From Paracoccus kondratievae (GTDB taxonomy: Bacteria > Pseudomonadota > Alphaproteobacteria > Rhodobacterales > Rhodobacteraceae), in contig NZ_CP045073.1 in the NCBI RefSeq assembly GCF_009301415.1, positions 682,001-746,000 of the forward strand: a stretch of DNA of 64,000 bases, given 5' to 3'. The notes beneath the pieces are model-generated. The model ran no database searches. It had not been told where the DNA came from and saw nothing but the letters and a program-made list of their open reading frames with translations. The translations under genes and the position numbers were made by a program. This document shows positions 8,456 through 15,715 of the stretch, one piece after another. Position 1 is the stretch's first letter, and every line of letters begins with the position of its first letter.

Positions 8456-9843
8456 GCCGCTGCCGCATCCCTGGTCGCGGTCCCGGCATCAGGCACTCGG
8501 TCGGCGGCGATCTCATCAAAACGGCGACCGTCGCCATCGAGCCTGGCCGCCTTGCCGGTGAATGCCTGCCAGCGCTTGACGACCACATCGCAGAAGGCCT
8601 CCGACAGTTCGAGGCCATAGACGCGGCGGCCGGTCTTCTCGCCGGCGATCAGCTGTGAGCCCGAACCGGAGAACGGCTCGTAGCAGATGTCGCCCGGTCT
8701 TGTGTGCAGCTGCATCGGCAGCGTGAACACCTTGACCGGCTTCGAAGTCGGATGCTCGCGGGTTTCGATCTCCGAGGATGGGATGTTCCACACCGTGGTC
8801 GGCCAGCTCTCGAACCCCTCGCGGTTGATGCGGGGCTTCCTGCCCCGGCGCCAGCCGAACAGGCACGGCTCATGCGCCCACAGCATCACCGAGCGCGTCA
8901 GCACCGGGCGCGATTTGGCCCAGATGATCTGCTGGTGATGCAGCACATCGAACTGATCCCAGACCGTTTCCAGCATGCGCTGGCGGCGCGAGGCGTGCCA
9001 GCAATACCATGCCACATCCTCGGCAATGGCATGCCCGATCGCCACCTTGCAGAAGGCCTCGTAGAACTGCGGTCCTTGGGCAGAATCATCCCAGTGTGGC
9101 TGCTCGATATAATCGTCGCCCCAGTCCTTGTTGGCGATTTTCTTCGCCCGCGCCGAGGCGGTTTTCTTTGTCGGATGGTTGGTTCCGTCATAATCGACCA
9201 GGTAGGGCGGATCGGTGGCAAACAGCGCCGCCCGTTCGCCGTTCATCAGGCGACCAACATCTTCCGGCGAGGTGCTATCACCGCACAGCAGCCGGTGATC
9301 ACCCAGCAGCCACAGATCGCCGCGCCGTGTGACAGGCGTTGCCGGCACCTGCGGAATGGCGTCGTCCTCGGTCAGCCCATCCTGTTCGTCATGGCTGCCG
9401 TAAAGCAGGTTCTGCAACTCGTCGTCGCCGAAGCCGGTGAGGCCAAGGTCAAAGCCGGCCTCCTGCAGGTCGGAGAGCTCGAGCGCCAGCAGCTCCTCGT
9501 CCCAGCCGGCATTCATGGCAATGCGGTTGTCGGCGAGCACCAGCGCCCGGCGCTGCGTCTCCGACAGTCCCGCCAGCACGATCGTCGGCACCGTCTCCAT
9601 ACCGAGCTTGCGCGCCGCCAGCACGCGGCCATGACCGGCAATCAGCGTGCCATCCTCGGCAATCAGCACCGGGTTGGTGAAGCCGAAGGCGCGGATCGAC
9701 CCGGCGATCTCGGCCACCTGCGCATCCGAATGCGTGCGGGCATTGCGCGCATAGGGCACCAGGCTGTCGAGCGGCCGGTATTCGACGGCCAGCTGACGCT
9801 CAATGTCACCAACACCGATGTGCGCAGTTTCAGCGATTGTCAT
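8452..9843 (-). CDS. ParB-like / DNA methyltransferase fusion
   Basis: A 463-residue protein. Residues about 20-110 form a ParB/sulfiredoxin-like domain (SLVPYARNARTHSDAQ, LIAGHGRVLAARKLG). Residues about 170-440 are an amino-methyltransferase with DPPY at FATDPPYLVDYDG and the AdoMet motif EPFSGSGSQLIAGEKTG near the C-terminus, the beta-class order. Such fusions are common in prophages and are thought to methylate phage DNA, protecting it from host restriction or marking packaging/replication; the target site is unknown. It precedes terminase and overlaps the small membrane gene by four bases. Confidence 0.9.
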   Translation of the reverse strand: MTIAETAHIGVGDIERQLAVEYRPLDSLVPYARNARTHSDAQVAEIAGSIRAFGFTNPVLIAEDGTLIAGHGRVLAARKLGMETVPTIVLAGLSETQRRALVLADNRIAMNAGWDEELLALELSDLQEAGFDLGLTGFGDDELQNLLYGSHDEQDGLTEDDAIPQVPATPVTRRGDLWLLGDHRLLCGDSTSPEDVGRLMNGERAALFATDPPYLVDYDGTNHPTKKTASARAKKIANKDWGDDYIEQPHWDDSAQGPQFYEAFCKVAIGHAIAEDVAWYCWHASRRQRMLETVWDQFDVLHHQQIIWAKSRPVLTRSVMLWAHEPCLFGWRRGRKPRINREGFESWPTTVWNIPSSEIETREHPTSKPVKVFTLPMQLHTRPGDICYEPFSGSGSQLIAGEKTGRRVYGLELSEAFCDVVVKRWQAFTGKAARLDGDGRRFDEIAADRVPDAGTATRDAAAA

Positions 9844-9980
9844 TTTCGGTATCCAGTGAAATCAACATCTTAGCCGCGCACCCCCCATGCTTCATTTTGG
9901 CCACGGATGCGCTTTTGGTGGCGCCCGGTCCGGGGCTGGAAGGCCCCAGAGATTTACCCTCCCCCCGGGGGGGCGGTGGT

Positions 9981-10325
9981 TTATGGTTGGCGGCGGGCGT
10001 TGCCGAAGCCGCCATCCTCGCTCGCGGTCTTGCGACTGTGACAGCTGGCACAGAGCGGCTGCCAACCGTCCGGGTCCCAGAACCGCTCCGTGTCGCCGCG
10101 GTGCGGGATGATGTGATCGACGGTATTGGCGGCGCTCACACGGCCCTGACGCTGGCATTCCGCGCAGAGCGGGTGCCGGGCGAGAAACATCTGCCGCGCA
10201 CGCTGCCAGCGGGCGGACTTGTAGAGCGCCCTGACCGCGGGGTCGCGGTTACGGTCAGCATCGCGGTCGCGTTCACGCTTGTCGCGTCGCCCCACCGGGC
10301 GATGGATCGGCGGGCGCACAGGCAT
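9981..10325 (-). CDS. HNH endonuclease
   Basis: A 114-residue HNH nuclease with a very basic N-terminus, then LCAECQRQG, the catalytic DHIIPHRGD, WDPDGWQPLCASCHSRKT. The two CxxC pairs bind a structural zinc and the His-Asn/His cluster binds the catalytic metal. HNH proteins of this size next to terminase genes in phages assist cos-site cleavage and packaging. Here the methyltransferase and a small gene lie between it and the terminase, so the packaging role is inferred. Confidence 0.88.
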   Translation of the reverse strand: MPVRPPIHRPVGRRDKRERDRDADRNRDPAVRALYKSARWQRARQMFLARHPLCAECQRQGRVSAANTVDHIIPHRGDTERFWDPDGWQPLCASCHSRKTASEDGGFGNARRQP

Positions 10326-10438
10326 GGGGCCTCGCGAAATGGATGGAATGGGTGTGGGAACGATCGGTGGCGCTCATGGCGCTCTTCTCCCGATCATGCC
10401 CTGCTTGTAGCACGGATCTGTTGCATGTGTCGAACAGA

Positions 10439-10456
10439 AAAGTGTTGCAACACTTT
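10439..10456. promoter_or_regulatory. 18-bp perfect palindrome, candidate operator
   Basis: AAAGTGTTGCAACACTTT is a perfect inverted repeat in the 139-base gap between the HNH gene (start 10325) and the DUF6362-like gene (stop 10465). The half-site TGTTGCA occurs again as a direct copy at 10419-10425. Position upstream of the HNH gene and lack of a spacer suggest a dimeric repressor or activator site rather than a terminator; no U-tract follows. Confidence 0.5.
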
Positions 10457-10464
10457 GGACTCGT

Positions 10465-10842
10465 TCACGCATTCAGCCGCGCAGCGATCTTCGTGAGCGC
10501 CAGCTGCCAGCGCCGCCAGGCGGTGGTCCGGTCGCAGCCCATCTCGCCCGCGATCTGCTTCCACGGCACCCGTGCCGCGCGGGACCAGACCAGCCGCCGC
10601 TCGGCCTCCTCGATCCAGAGGACCCAGTCGAAGGTCCGCTCCAGTCGGGTGATGGCCGCGGGTGACGGCCAGACGCGCATCGGCTCGGGCTCCATCGCGG
10701 CGATCTCGCGCTTCGTCCGCAGCACCTGCGGCCAGGCTCCGAAGTAGCCCTGGGCCTTGACCGGCGGCAGCTTGCGCAGGGTGCGGAACGCCTCCTCGAA
10801 GTGATCCGCCACATCGTCAGTGGTCCAGTGGCGCTCAGCCAT
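10465..10842 (-). CDS. DUF6362-like phage protein with HTH-like C-terminus
   Basis: A 125-residue protein resembling DUF6362 family members of alphaproteobacterial phages. The C-terminal half (WIEEAERRLVWSRAARVPWKQIAGEM, then CDRTTAWRRWQLALTKIAARL) reads like a helix-turn-helix unit, so DNA binding is likely. Its start lies inside the upstream small gene (8-base overlap), so the two form a translationally coupled pair. A regulatory role in late gene control or packaging is possible but unproven. Confidence 0.7.
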   Translation of the reverse strand: MAERHWTTDDVADHFEEAFRTLRKLPPVKAQGYFGAWPQVLRTKREIAAMEPEPMRVWPSPAAITRLERTFDWVLWIEEAERRLVWSRAARVPWKQIAGEMGCDRTTAWRRWQLALTKIAARLNA

Positions 10843-11059
10843 CGCCGTGCCCTCCCTCGCTGGCGCGGGGGCCGTAGAGCTTGCAGCCCAGCTGCACGAC
10901 CATCTCCCGCTCAGGCCAGCTCAGCCGCGGATCGTCGACCGAGACCGCCAGCAGCCCCAGCTCATGCCAGCCGTCCCGCCGGACCTGATCGGGGTCGCGG
11001 CGGGTGCCACCGTAACCGCGCGGCGTGAAGCGCATCATCGTCATCGTCTTGCAGGCCAT
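10835..11059 (-). CDS. Small hypothetical phage protein (74 aa)
   Basis: A 74-residue hydrophilic protein (MACKTMTMMRFTPRGYGG, then WHELGLLAVSVDDPRLSWPEREMVVQLGCKLYG). I start it at ATG 11059 because AGGAG lies six bases upstream; an ATG two codons earlier overlaps the ribosome site and is less likely. The stop overlaps the next gene by 8 bases. I do not recognise a family and can suggest no function beyond membership of the early/middle phage operon. Confidence 0.6.
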   Translation of the reverse strand: MACKTMTMMRFTPRGYGGTRRDPDQVRRDGWHELGLLAVSVDDPRLSWPEREMVVQLGCKLYGPRASEGGHGDG

Positions 11060-11065
11060 CGTCAT

Positions 11066-11370
11066 CTCCTGTCGTTCTGGCCGTCGTGATCGGGTGAGGC
11101 AGACACGAGGGGTGACGTGGAGGACCGCGGGCCCGGACGTCGCGGATGGGGGGTCCGGCCCGGAGGCCGGCCCTCCCATACGTAGTATGGGGGCTCTCCC
11201 CCTTCCTCATCCGACCGCGGCCAGGTGATTGATAAATAACGGGAAAAAGGCGATCCGGATGACAAAGGGGGATGACAGCGGACTTTGTCATCCTCATGCG
11301 CAAGCCATTGATTTCGTTGAGGCATGACAGGGGTATGAGGATGACAACGGGCTTTGTCATGATGACGAAG
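11066..11370. other. 305-base non-coding gap with hairpins and repeats
   Basis: Between the 74-aa gene and the primase stop I see no supportable gene. The left part (about 11120-11215) is rich in GC hairpins, including CCATAC-GTA-GTATGG and GGGGG-CTCT-CCCCC. The right part carries the ATGACA repeat cluster described separately. An origin, operator array or terminator set would all fit. Confidence 0.6.
11257..11367. repeat. Cluster of six ATGACA/TGTCAT repeats
   Basis: ATGACA occurs at 11259-11264, 11272-11277, 11324-11329 and 11341-11346, and its complement TGTCAT at 11286-11291 and 11355-11360; a near copy (ATGACG) follows at 11362. Two longer inverted pairs are formed: an 11-bp arm pair (11257-11267 with 11283-11293) and a 7-bp pair (11341-11347 with 11354-11360). 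The cluster lies directly after the primase/ATPase gene, where an iteron-type origin or a control array could sit. Confidence 0.65.
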
Positions 11371-13596
11371 TCAGACATCGGGCCCCTCCGGATGGACCCA
11401 GACCGCAGGGTTCTCGACCTCCAGCACCATGCCCGAGTGGGCGCATTTGTAATGGCTCGGCTGGACCGGCAGCCCTTGTCCGGTCACTTCTCCGGTCTCC
11501 GGATCGACCTGCTCGTCGACCCCGAAGCGCATCCCTTCGACGCAGAGATAGCCGTAGTGTGACCGCGTCGGCGGGAAGCCCTGATCGGCGAACTCCCGGC
11601 GGAACTTGATCAGTCCCTTGGTCGCGAGGACCCCGATCCGTTCGCGGATGGTGTAACGGCTGCCCAGGCCGCCGCGGTTCTCGAAGGCCTCAGCGAACTG
11701 CGTCGACGTGTAGAGCCGCTGCTCGGCGGCCTCGTCGAACAGCAGGCCGAGAATGACATCATGCTTGCGAAGCCGTTCGGCATCCTGCCTGGCGCCAGCC
11801 TCCTTGCCGACCAGGCGCTCGAAGCGGTTGTCGATCTCCACCCACGTCCCACCGATCTTGTCGACCAGCTTCGCCTCCAGGGCCGGTCCGTTGCGCAGCT
11901 CGATCTCGAGCCGCCGGGCGGTGCTGTCGTCGTCCGGGCGGTGCAGGATCAGGCCGCTGGTGTAATAACCCCGCAGCGCGCTGGCGCCGGAGAGAGCGAG
12001 GAACGGGTCATCCTTCACCTGCTGCTTCGAAAGCTTTTTCGTGTGGTGGACGAGGATGACGCCGGCATCGGGATTGACCGCCGCCTGCAGCGCTTCGACT
12101 CGCTCCTTGAGGAAGAACATCATCGCGCTGTTGTCGTTCTCGCCGCCGCTGTCGGGACCGCCGTCGAAGACGTTGCGGATAGGATCGACGCAGAGGATGT
12201 CGGGCGGGCTGTCGGGGAAAGCGCTCCGGATTGCCTCCAGCACGCGGGTGACGCCACCCTGGTCGAGCAGCAGCTTCAGCCGCGGAGTGGCCACGAAGCC
12301 GTCGCGCGCGGCAACAAGGACTTCGGACGGCAGGCCGATCTGGTGGAGGCGCTCGCGCAGGTAGTGATACTGCAGCTCCGCTTGCAGGTAGAATACCCGC
12401 AGCGGCCGCGGCGGCGTGAAGCCGAGGAACGGCACGCCTGCCGCCATGTGCACCAGCCAGGAGATCAGGAAGTCGCTCTTGCCGACCTTGGGCGCGCCGC
12501 CGAGGACGAGCAGCCCGCCCGGGGTGAGCACGCGAGGCGCGATGATGTCGTCGGGCAGCGCGCTGCGGTCATCGAGCAGCTGGCCGAGACTGAAGCAGGC
12601 GAGCGGGGCTGTATGCGACTCCTGCCGCGGCGGCTGCGCAGGTCCGTTGCGTTCGAGATGACGCTGCCACAGCCGGCGCGTCTCGGCCTTGAGGCGATCC
12701 TCGGACCAACTAGGCCGCAACATGGCGGCATTGTAGCCGCAGATCGCCTCCCAGGCCTCGTCGAGGCTGAGCCGGCCATCATGCGCCTGACGGAGGTAGT
12801 GCCCGATCGCGGCGCTGGCGCCCTGAAACCGGGTCCAGTCATCCTGCGCCCCCTCGCGCACCGGCGTGGTCAGGACGTCATCGACTGCGGGTTTGCTACC
12901 GGCGTTGAAGTCGAACCACGCTGAGCCTGAGGTTTCCGGGGTGAGCGCGGGCATCGCAGCGACGAGGGCCGCGAACTCAGCCAGATCGACCTCGATGGGC
13001 TGCTGGTCGACGATCCGGACCTGCGCCGTCCGTCCATATTTACCATGGATCGTCCCGGGCACCCGGATCGGCTGGTGAGCGGAGCCGAAGCTGTCGTCAC
13101 CGCCGACCTTCAGCGCCATCGTCGCCCGCAGCTGGCAGAGCCGGGCCAGGTCCTCGCCCTCGGCCGGTTCGGTCAGCTTCCACCACAGATGCAGCTTGGG
13201 CTGTCCGGCCTCGGTCATCCCGCCGCTCTCGATGGTCAGCGTCGCCGGGCCGAGGTTGCGGATCAGGTGGTCCCGCTTGGCGGAGATGTCGCCCTCGTCG
13301 AGATCGACGACCAGCGCCTGCATCTGCCGGACATGCTCGGCGCGACCTTCGCCGCTGTTTCCGACCGTGCCGGGGATCACATAGATCGCGCGCCCGACGG
13401 AGGCGGCGGCTCGCGCGGCTGTGGCGATGATCTCGGGCGCGCTCGCGTCTGCCGGGATCCAGCGCAGGTCGTTCGACGGCACCGGCGTCACGCCCTTCTC
13501 GGGCAGGCCGCGCAGCGGGATCAGGCCGTCGCACCAGGAAAAGACCACGTCGACAAACAGCGCGATCTGGTCGCGATCGATGCCGGGCGCGCTCAT
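11371..13596 (-). CDS. Phage RepB-type primase / AAA ATPase replication protein
   Basis: A 741-residue two-part protein. Residues about 1-230 resemble the RepB-like primase domain (QALVVDLDEGDISAKRDHLI, PKLHLWWKL, PIRVPGTIHGKYG). Residues about 345-570 form a RecA-like AAA_25 ATPase with Walker A GGAPKVGKSDFL and Walker B ILCVDPIRNVFDG, plus VILVHHTKK. The C-terminal part (about 600-741) looks like a winged-helix domain. Such proteins act as primase-helicases at phage or plasmid origins. It overlaps the upstream 66-aa gene by four bases and is followed by a repeat cluster that might be its origin. Confidence 0.85.
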   Translation of the reverse strand: MSAPGIDRDQIALFVDVVFSWCDGLIPLRGLPEKGVTPVPSNDLRWIPADASAPEIIATAARAAASVGRAIYVIPGTVGNSGEGRAEHVRQMQALVVDLDEGDISAKRDHLIRNLGPATLTIESGGMTEAGQPKLHLWWKLTEPAEGEDLARLCQLRATMALKVGGDDSFGSAHQPIRVPGTIHGKYGRTAQVRIVDQQPIEVDLAEFAALVAAMPALTPETSGSAWFDFNAGSKPAVDDVLTTPVREGAQDDWTRFQGASAAIGHYLRQAHDGRLSLDEAWEAICGYNAAMLRPSWSEDRLKAETRRLWQRHLERNGPAQPPRQESHTAPLACFSLGQLLDDRSALPDDIIAPRVLTPGGLLVLGGAPKVGKSDFLISWLVHMAAGVPFLGFTPPRPLRVFYLQAELQYHYLRERLHQIGLPSEVLVAARDGFVATPRLKLLLDQGGVTRVLEAIRSAFPDSPPDILCVDPIRNVFDGGPDSGGENDNSAMMFFLKERVEALQAAVNPDAGVILVHHTKKLSKQQVKDDPFLALSGASALRGYYTSGLILHRPDDDSTARRLEIELRNGPALEAKLVDKIGGTWVEIDNRFERLVGKEAGARQDAERLRKHDVILGLLFDEAAEQRLYTSTQFAEAFENRGGLGSRYTIRERIGVLATKGLIKFRREFADQGFPPTRSHYGYLCVEGMRFGVDEQVDPETGEVTGQGLPVQPSHYKCAHSGMVLEVENPAVWVHPEGPDV

Positions 13597-13793
13597 TGCA
13601 GCCGCCCTTCGCCCGGCGCCAGATCAGCCGGGTGGACATAAACCGCAAACAGCGGCTCACCGTCGCCGTGCAGGCCCGCTGCCTCGAAGAAGTAGTACCG
13701 ATCCGGGATGACCAGTTCGGTCAGTTCCCAACGCCGGTAATATCCCGGCAGGCGTTTGAGGAGATCGGGCGGCGGGACCGGCGGCAAGGACAT
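13593..13793 (-). CDS. Small hypothetical phage protein (66 aa)
   Basis: A 66-residue protein (LLKRLPGYYRRWELTELVI, EAAGLHGDGEPLFAVYVHPADL) ending in an ATGA overlap with the primase gene, which supports coupled translation. I do not recognise the family. It contains no membrane segment or catalytic motif; an accessory role beside the primase is the only suggestion context allows. Confidence 0.6.
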   Translation of the reverse strand: MSLPPVPPPDLLKRLPGYYRRWELTELVIPDRYYFFEAAGLHGDGEPLFAVYVHPADLAPGEGRLQ

Positions 13794-13875
13794 CGATCAG
13801 GCTCGTGAACAGGGGCTTCACCTGGTCAAAAGCCACCCCCGCACGCCGATCGGGACATTGAGGACGGGAATAATA

Positions 13876-13903
13876 TGTGATATCTATTTCAGCGTGTGAT
13901 ATC
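13876..13903. promoter_or_regulatory. Direct repeats upstream of fitA, candidate operator
   Basis: TGTGATATC occurs at 13876-13884 and again at 13895-13903, 19 bases apart (about two helical turns), within the 40 bases before the antitoxin start. Each copy contains the palindrome GATATC. Ribbon-helix-helix antitoxins of the FitA/Arc type bind such paired sites to repress their own operon, so this is the likely autoregulatory operator. The promoter itself is not clear; TAATAT at 13871-13876 may be a -10. Confidence 0.5.
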
Positions 13904-13916
13904 GATGGAGGCGGCC

Positions 13917-14156
13917 GTGGCCCAGATCGTCGTGCGACAGATCCCCGACGAGGTGCATCGCGCCCTGAAGGCGCAGGCGGCCGCCCATGGCCGGAGCGCC
14001 GAGGCCGAGCTGCGCGAGATCATCGCTCGCGCGGTTCTGCGCGAGGGCCGGCCACGTGCAGGCGATCTGATGCGCGGCATCTGGTCAGGCGCCGCGATGG
14101 ACGGGTTCTCAGTCGAGCGCGACCGCACCCCCGTGGAGCCGGCCTGCTTCGAATGA
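13917..14156 (+). CDS. FitA-type ribbon-helix-helix antitoxin
   Basis: A 79-residue Arc/FitA-like antitoxin: MAQIVVRQIPDEVHRALKAQ is the typical DNA-binding strand and helix, AEAELREIIARAVL the second helix, and the C-terminal tail (DLMRGIWSGAAMDGF, then RDRTPVEPACFE) would wrap the toxin. I use GTG at 13917 because TGGAGG lies five bases upstream and the family begins with Ala-Gln-Ile/Leu-Val; earlier in-frame starts lack a ribosome site. Its stop overlaps the toxin start (ATGA). The pair runs against the surrounding phage genes and is probably an acquired accessory unit. Confidence 0.88.
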   Translation: MAQIVVRQIPDEVHRALKAQAAAHGRSAEAELREIIARAVLREGRPRAGDLMRGIWSGAAMDGFSVERDRTPVEPACFE

Positions 14157-14587
14157 TCATCCTCGATACGAACGTCGTCTCGGAGACGATGAAGCCGGTC
14201 CCCGAGCCCCGGGTGATCGACTGGCTCAACCGCCAGGAGCTGAGCACCCTGCACCTGACCACCGTCAGCCTGGCCGAACTGCGGTTCGGCATGGCGCGGC
14301 TCGAGCCCGGCCGCCGCCGGGATGATTTCGAGCTTCGGCTCGAGCGGATGCTGACGGAGGTCTTTCCCGGCAGGGTCCTGGGGTTCGACGCAGCCGCGGC
14401 GAATGCCTTTGGCGCGCTCGTCGCGACGGCGGGGCGCCAGGGGCATGCGGTGAGTTTCGCGGACGGCGCGATCGCCGCCATCGCGGCCGCCAGCGGCTAT
14501 CCCGTCGCCAGCCGCGACACCGCGCCCTTCGCCGCCATGGGGGTGAAGGTGGTCGATCCCTGGGGCCTGCCGGCAAACGAAGCGTAA
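14153..14587 (+). CDS. FitB/VapC-type PIN-domain toxin
   Basis: A 144-residue PIN-domain ribonuclease. The acidic metal ligands are visible at ILDTNVVSE, SLAELRFG, and SFADGAIAAIA, followed by VASRDTAPFAAMGVKVVDPW, the order of FitB/VapC toxins. Such toxins cleave RNA (often tRNA) when the antitoxin is degraded; the target here is unknown. It starts at ATG 14153 overlapping the antitoxin stop by four bases. Its last 91 bases overlap the 3' end of a phage gene on the opposite strand, suggesting insertion next to that gene altered its C-terminus. Confidence 0.9.
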   Translation: MIILDTNVVSETMKPVPEPRVIDWLNRQELSTLHLTTVSLAELRFGMARLEPGRRRDDFELRLERMLTEVFPGRVLGFDAAAANAFGALVATAGRQGHAVSFADGAIAAIAAASGYPVASRDTAPFAAMGVKVVDPWGLPANEA

Positions 14588-15291
14588 TGCAGCGCCAGCG
14601 AGGCCATTGCGCGCTGGTAGCGCTTGCGCGCAGCTGACCCGGTTACGGCCATCACGGCTCCCATCTCGACCTGGCTTGCGCCGTCGAGCACCACGCCGAG
14701 GACCAGATCGGCGTCCCGCCCGATCAGCGCGACGAGATCGCGTCGCAACGCCCCGCGCAACCGCTGCCGCTCCGCCCATGACGGCGCGGCCGCGATCCAG
14801 TCGGGATCGAGATCTGCGCAGGACTGCTGCCGGGCATCGTCACGGATCACGGCACGCAGCACGTCGCGTTCGGCATTCCTCAACACAGTCGCCGCGATCT
14901 GGTTGACTCTGGAGAGGTCCAGCTTGCGGATGGTCTCGGTCGCGCGCGCCAACAGGTCGGACGCGATGTCGTCGGGGCTGCCGATCCGGCGGCGCAGACA
15001 GCGGTTGCGGATCGCATCGAGCCCCGGCCACAGGGAAAGCAGCATGACGTGCAGGGCCAATCCCGCGGGACGATCGCGGCCTTGTGACCTGCGCACGAGG
15101 GCGGCGAGAATGGCGTTTCGCCCATCGAAATCGAGATGCCCATGATGTAGGGCGCCGAGCAGCGCGACAATATCGGCGTAAGGCCGAAGCGCCGGTTCGG
15201 CCGACCGGACGGCACGATAATCGCATCGGGATTGCAGGGTTGCAGATGAACGGGCGAGATCCTCGCGGATCGCGGACCAGGAGAAAGACAC
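14497..15291 (-). CDS. Helical phage protein with sigma-like HTH C-terminus
   Basis: A 264-residue Ala/Arg/Leu-rich helical protein. Near residues 210-240 the segment SQVEMGAVMAVTGSAARKRYQRAMASLAL resembles the helix-turn-helix of sigma-factor region 4, so a transcriptional role is possible. The last 30 residues are encoded on the reverse of the fitB 3' end and end in an arbitrary-looking stretch (GRPQGSTTFTPMAAKG), so the natural C-terminus was probably lost when fitAB arrived. The family was not recognised with confidence; it could equally be an early phage regulator. Confidence 0.55.
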   Translation of the reverse strand: MSFSWSAIREDLARSSATLQSRCDYRAVRSAEPALRPYADIVALLGALHHGHLDFDGRNAILAALVRRSQGRDRPAGLALHVMLLSLWPGLDAIRNRCLRRRIGSPDDIASDLLARATETIRKLDLSRVNQIAATVLRNAERDVLRAVIRDDARQQSCADLDPDWIAAAPSWAERQRLRGALRRDLVALIGRDADLVLGVVLDGASQVEMGAVMAVTGSAARKRYQRAMASLALHYASFAGRPQGSTTFTPMAAKGAVSRLATG

Positions 15292-15388
15292 GGGACGCCA
15301 GCCTTCCGGCCGGGCGTCCAGCGCCTCTCTCGGGCCTCAGGGCGTCATGCGCCTCTGATGATCGGGAAATCGGGTGGAACGGCGCGCC

Positions 15389-15622
15389 TTAGCGCGCCGG
15401 TCCCTTGGTCTGGCTCATCGTCCCGCAATGCCGGCAGGTCGCCGTGGCGGGATAGCTGAACAGATATTCGTGGCCTCGCGCGAAGCTCACATGCATCAGG
15501 CCATCGCGATGGATGCCCAGCAGCGCGCCGCAGCGGCTGCAGCGCCAGTCGTTAGATGAGATGCGGGGCGTGCGGTCCTGCGCGCAGCGCACCGCCGGGA
15601 GATGAGAGTTGTGGGTCGGCAT
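15389..15622 (-). CDS. Small zinc-ribbon phage protein
   Basis: A 77-residue protein with two CxxC pairs, WRCSRCGALLGI and ATCRHCGTMS, about 32 residues apart, the spacing of a zinc ribbon. The layout resembles Com-type translational regulators and other phage zinc-ribbon proteins, but the similarity is general. I start at ATG 15622 because GGAG lies eight bases upstream; a start 11 codons earlier has no clear site. It lies between the large unknown gene and the HTH-like gene on the same strand. Confidence 0.6.
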   Translation of the reverse strand: MPTHNSHLPAVRCAQDRTPRISSNDWRCSRCGALLGIHRDGLMHVSFARGHEYLFSYPATATCRHCGTMSQTKGPAR

Positions 15623-15715
15623 TTGAAATGCTCCGTCGTTGAAGGAGCAACTCAAATGAAACAGCGAATCGCAGTTAGTCAGAGCCCCTGAACGCAGTTG
15701 GAGCGCAGTTGGCGG

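Noticed and set aside
9955..9975. CCCCCCGGGGGG palindrome between methyltransferase and HNH genes
   Set aside because: Simple G/C run without flanking symmetry or U-tract; not enough to call a terminator or site.
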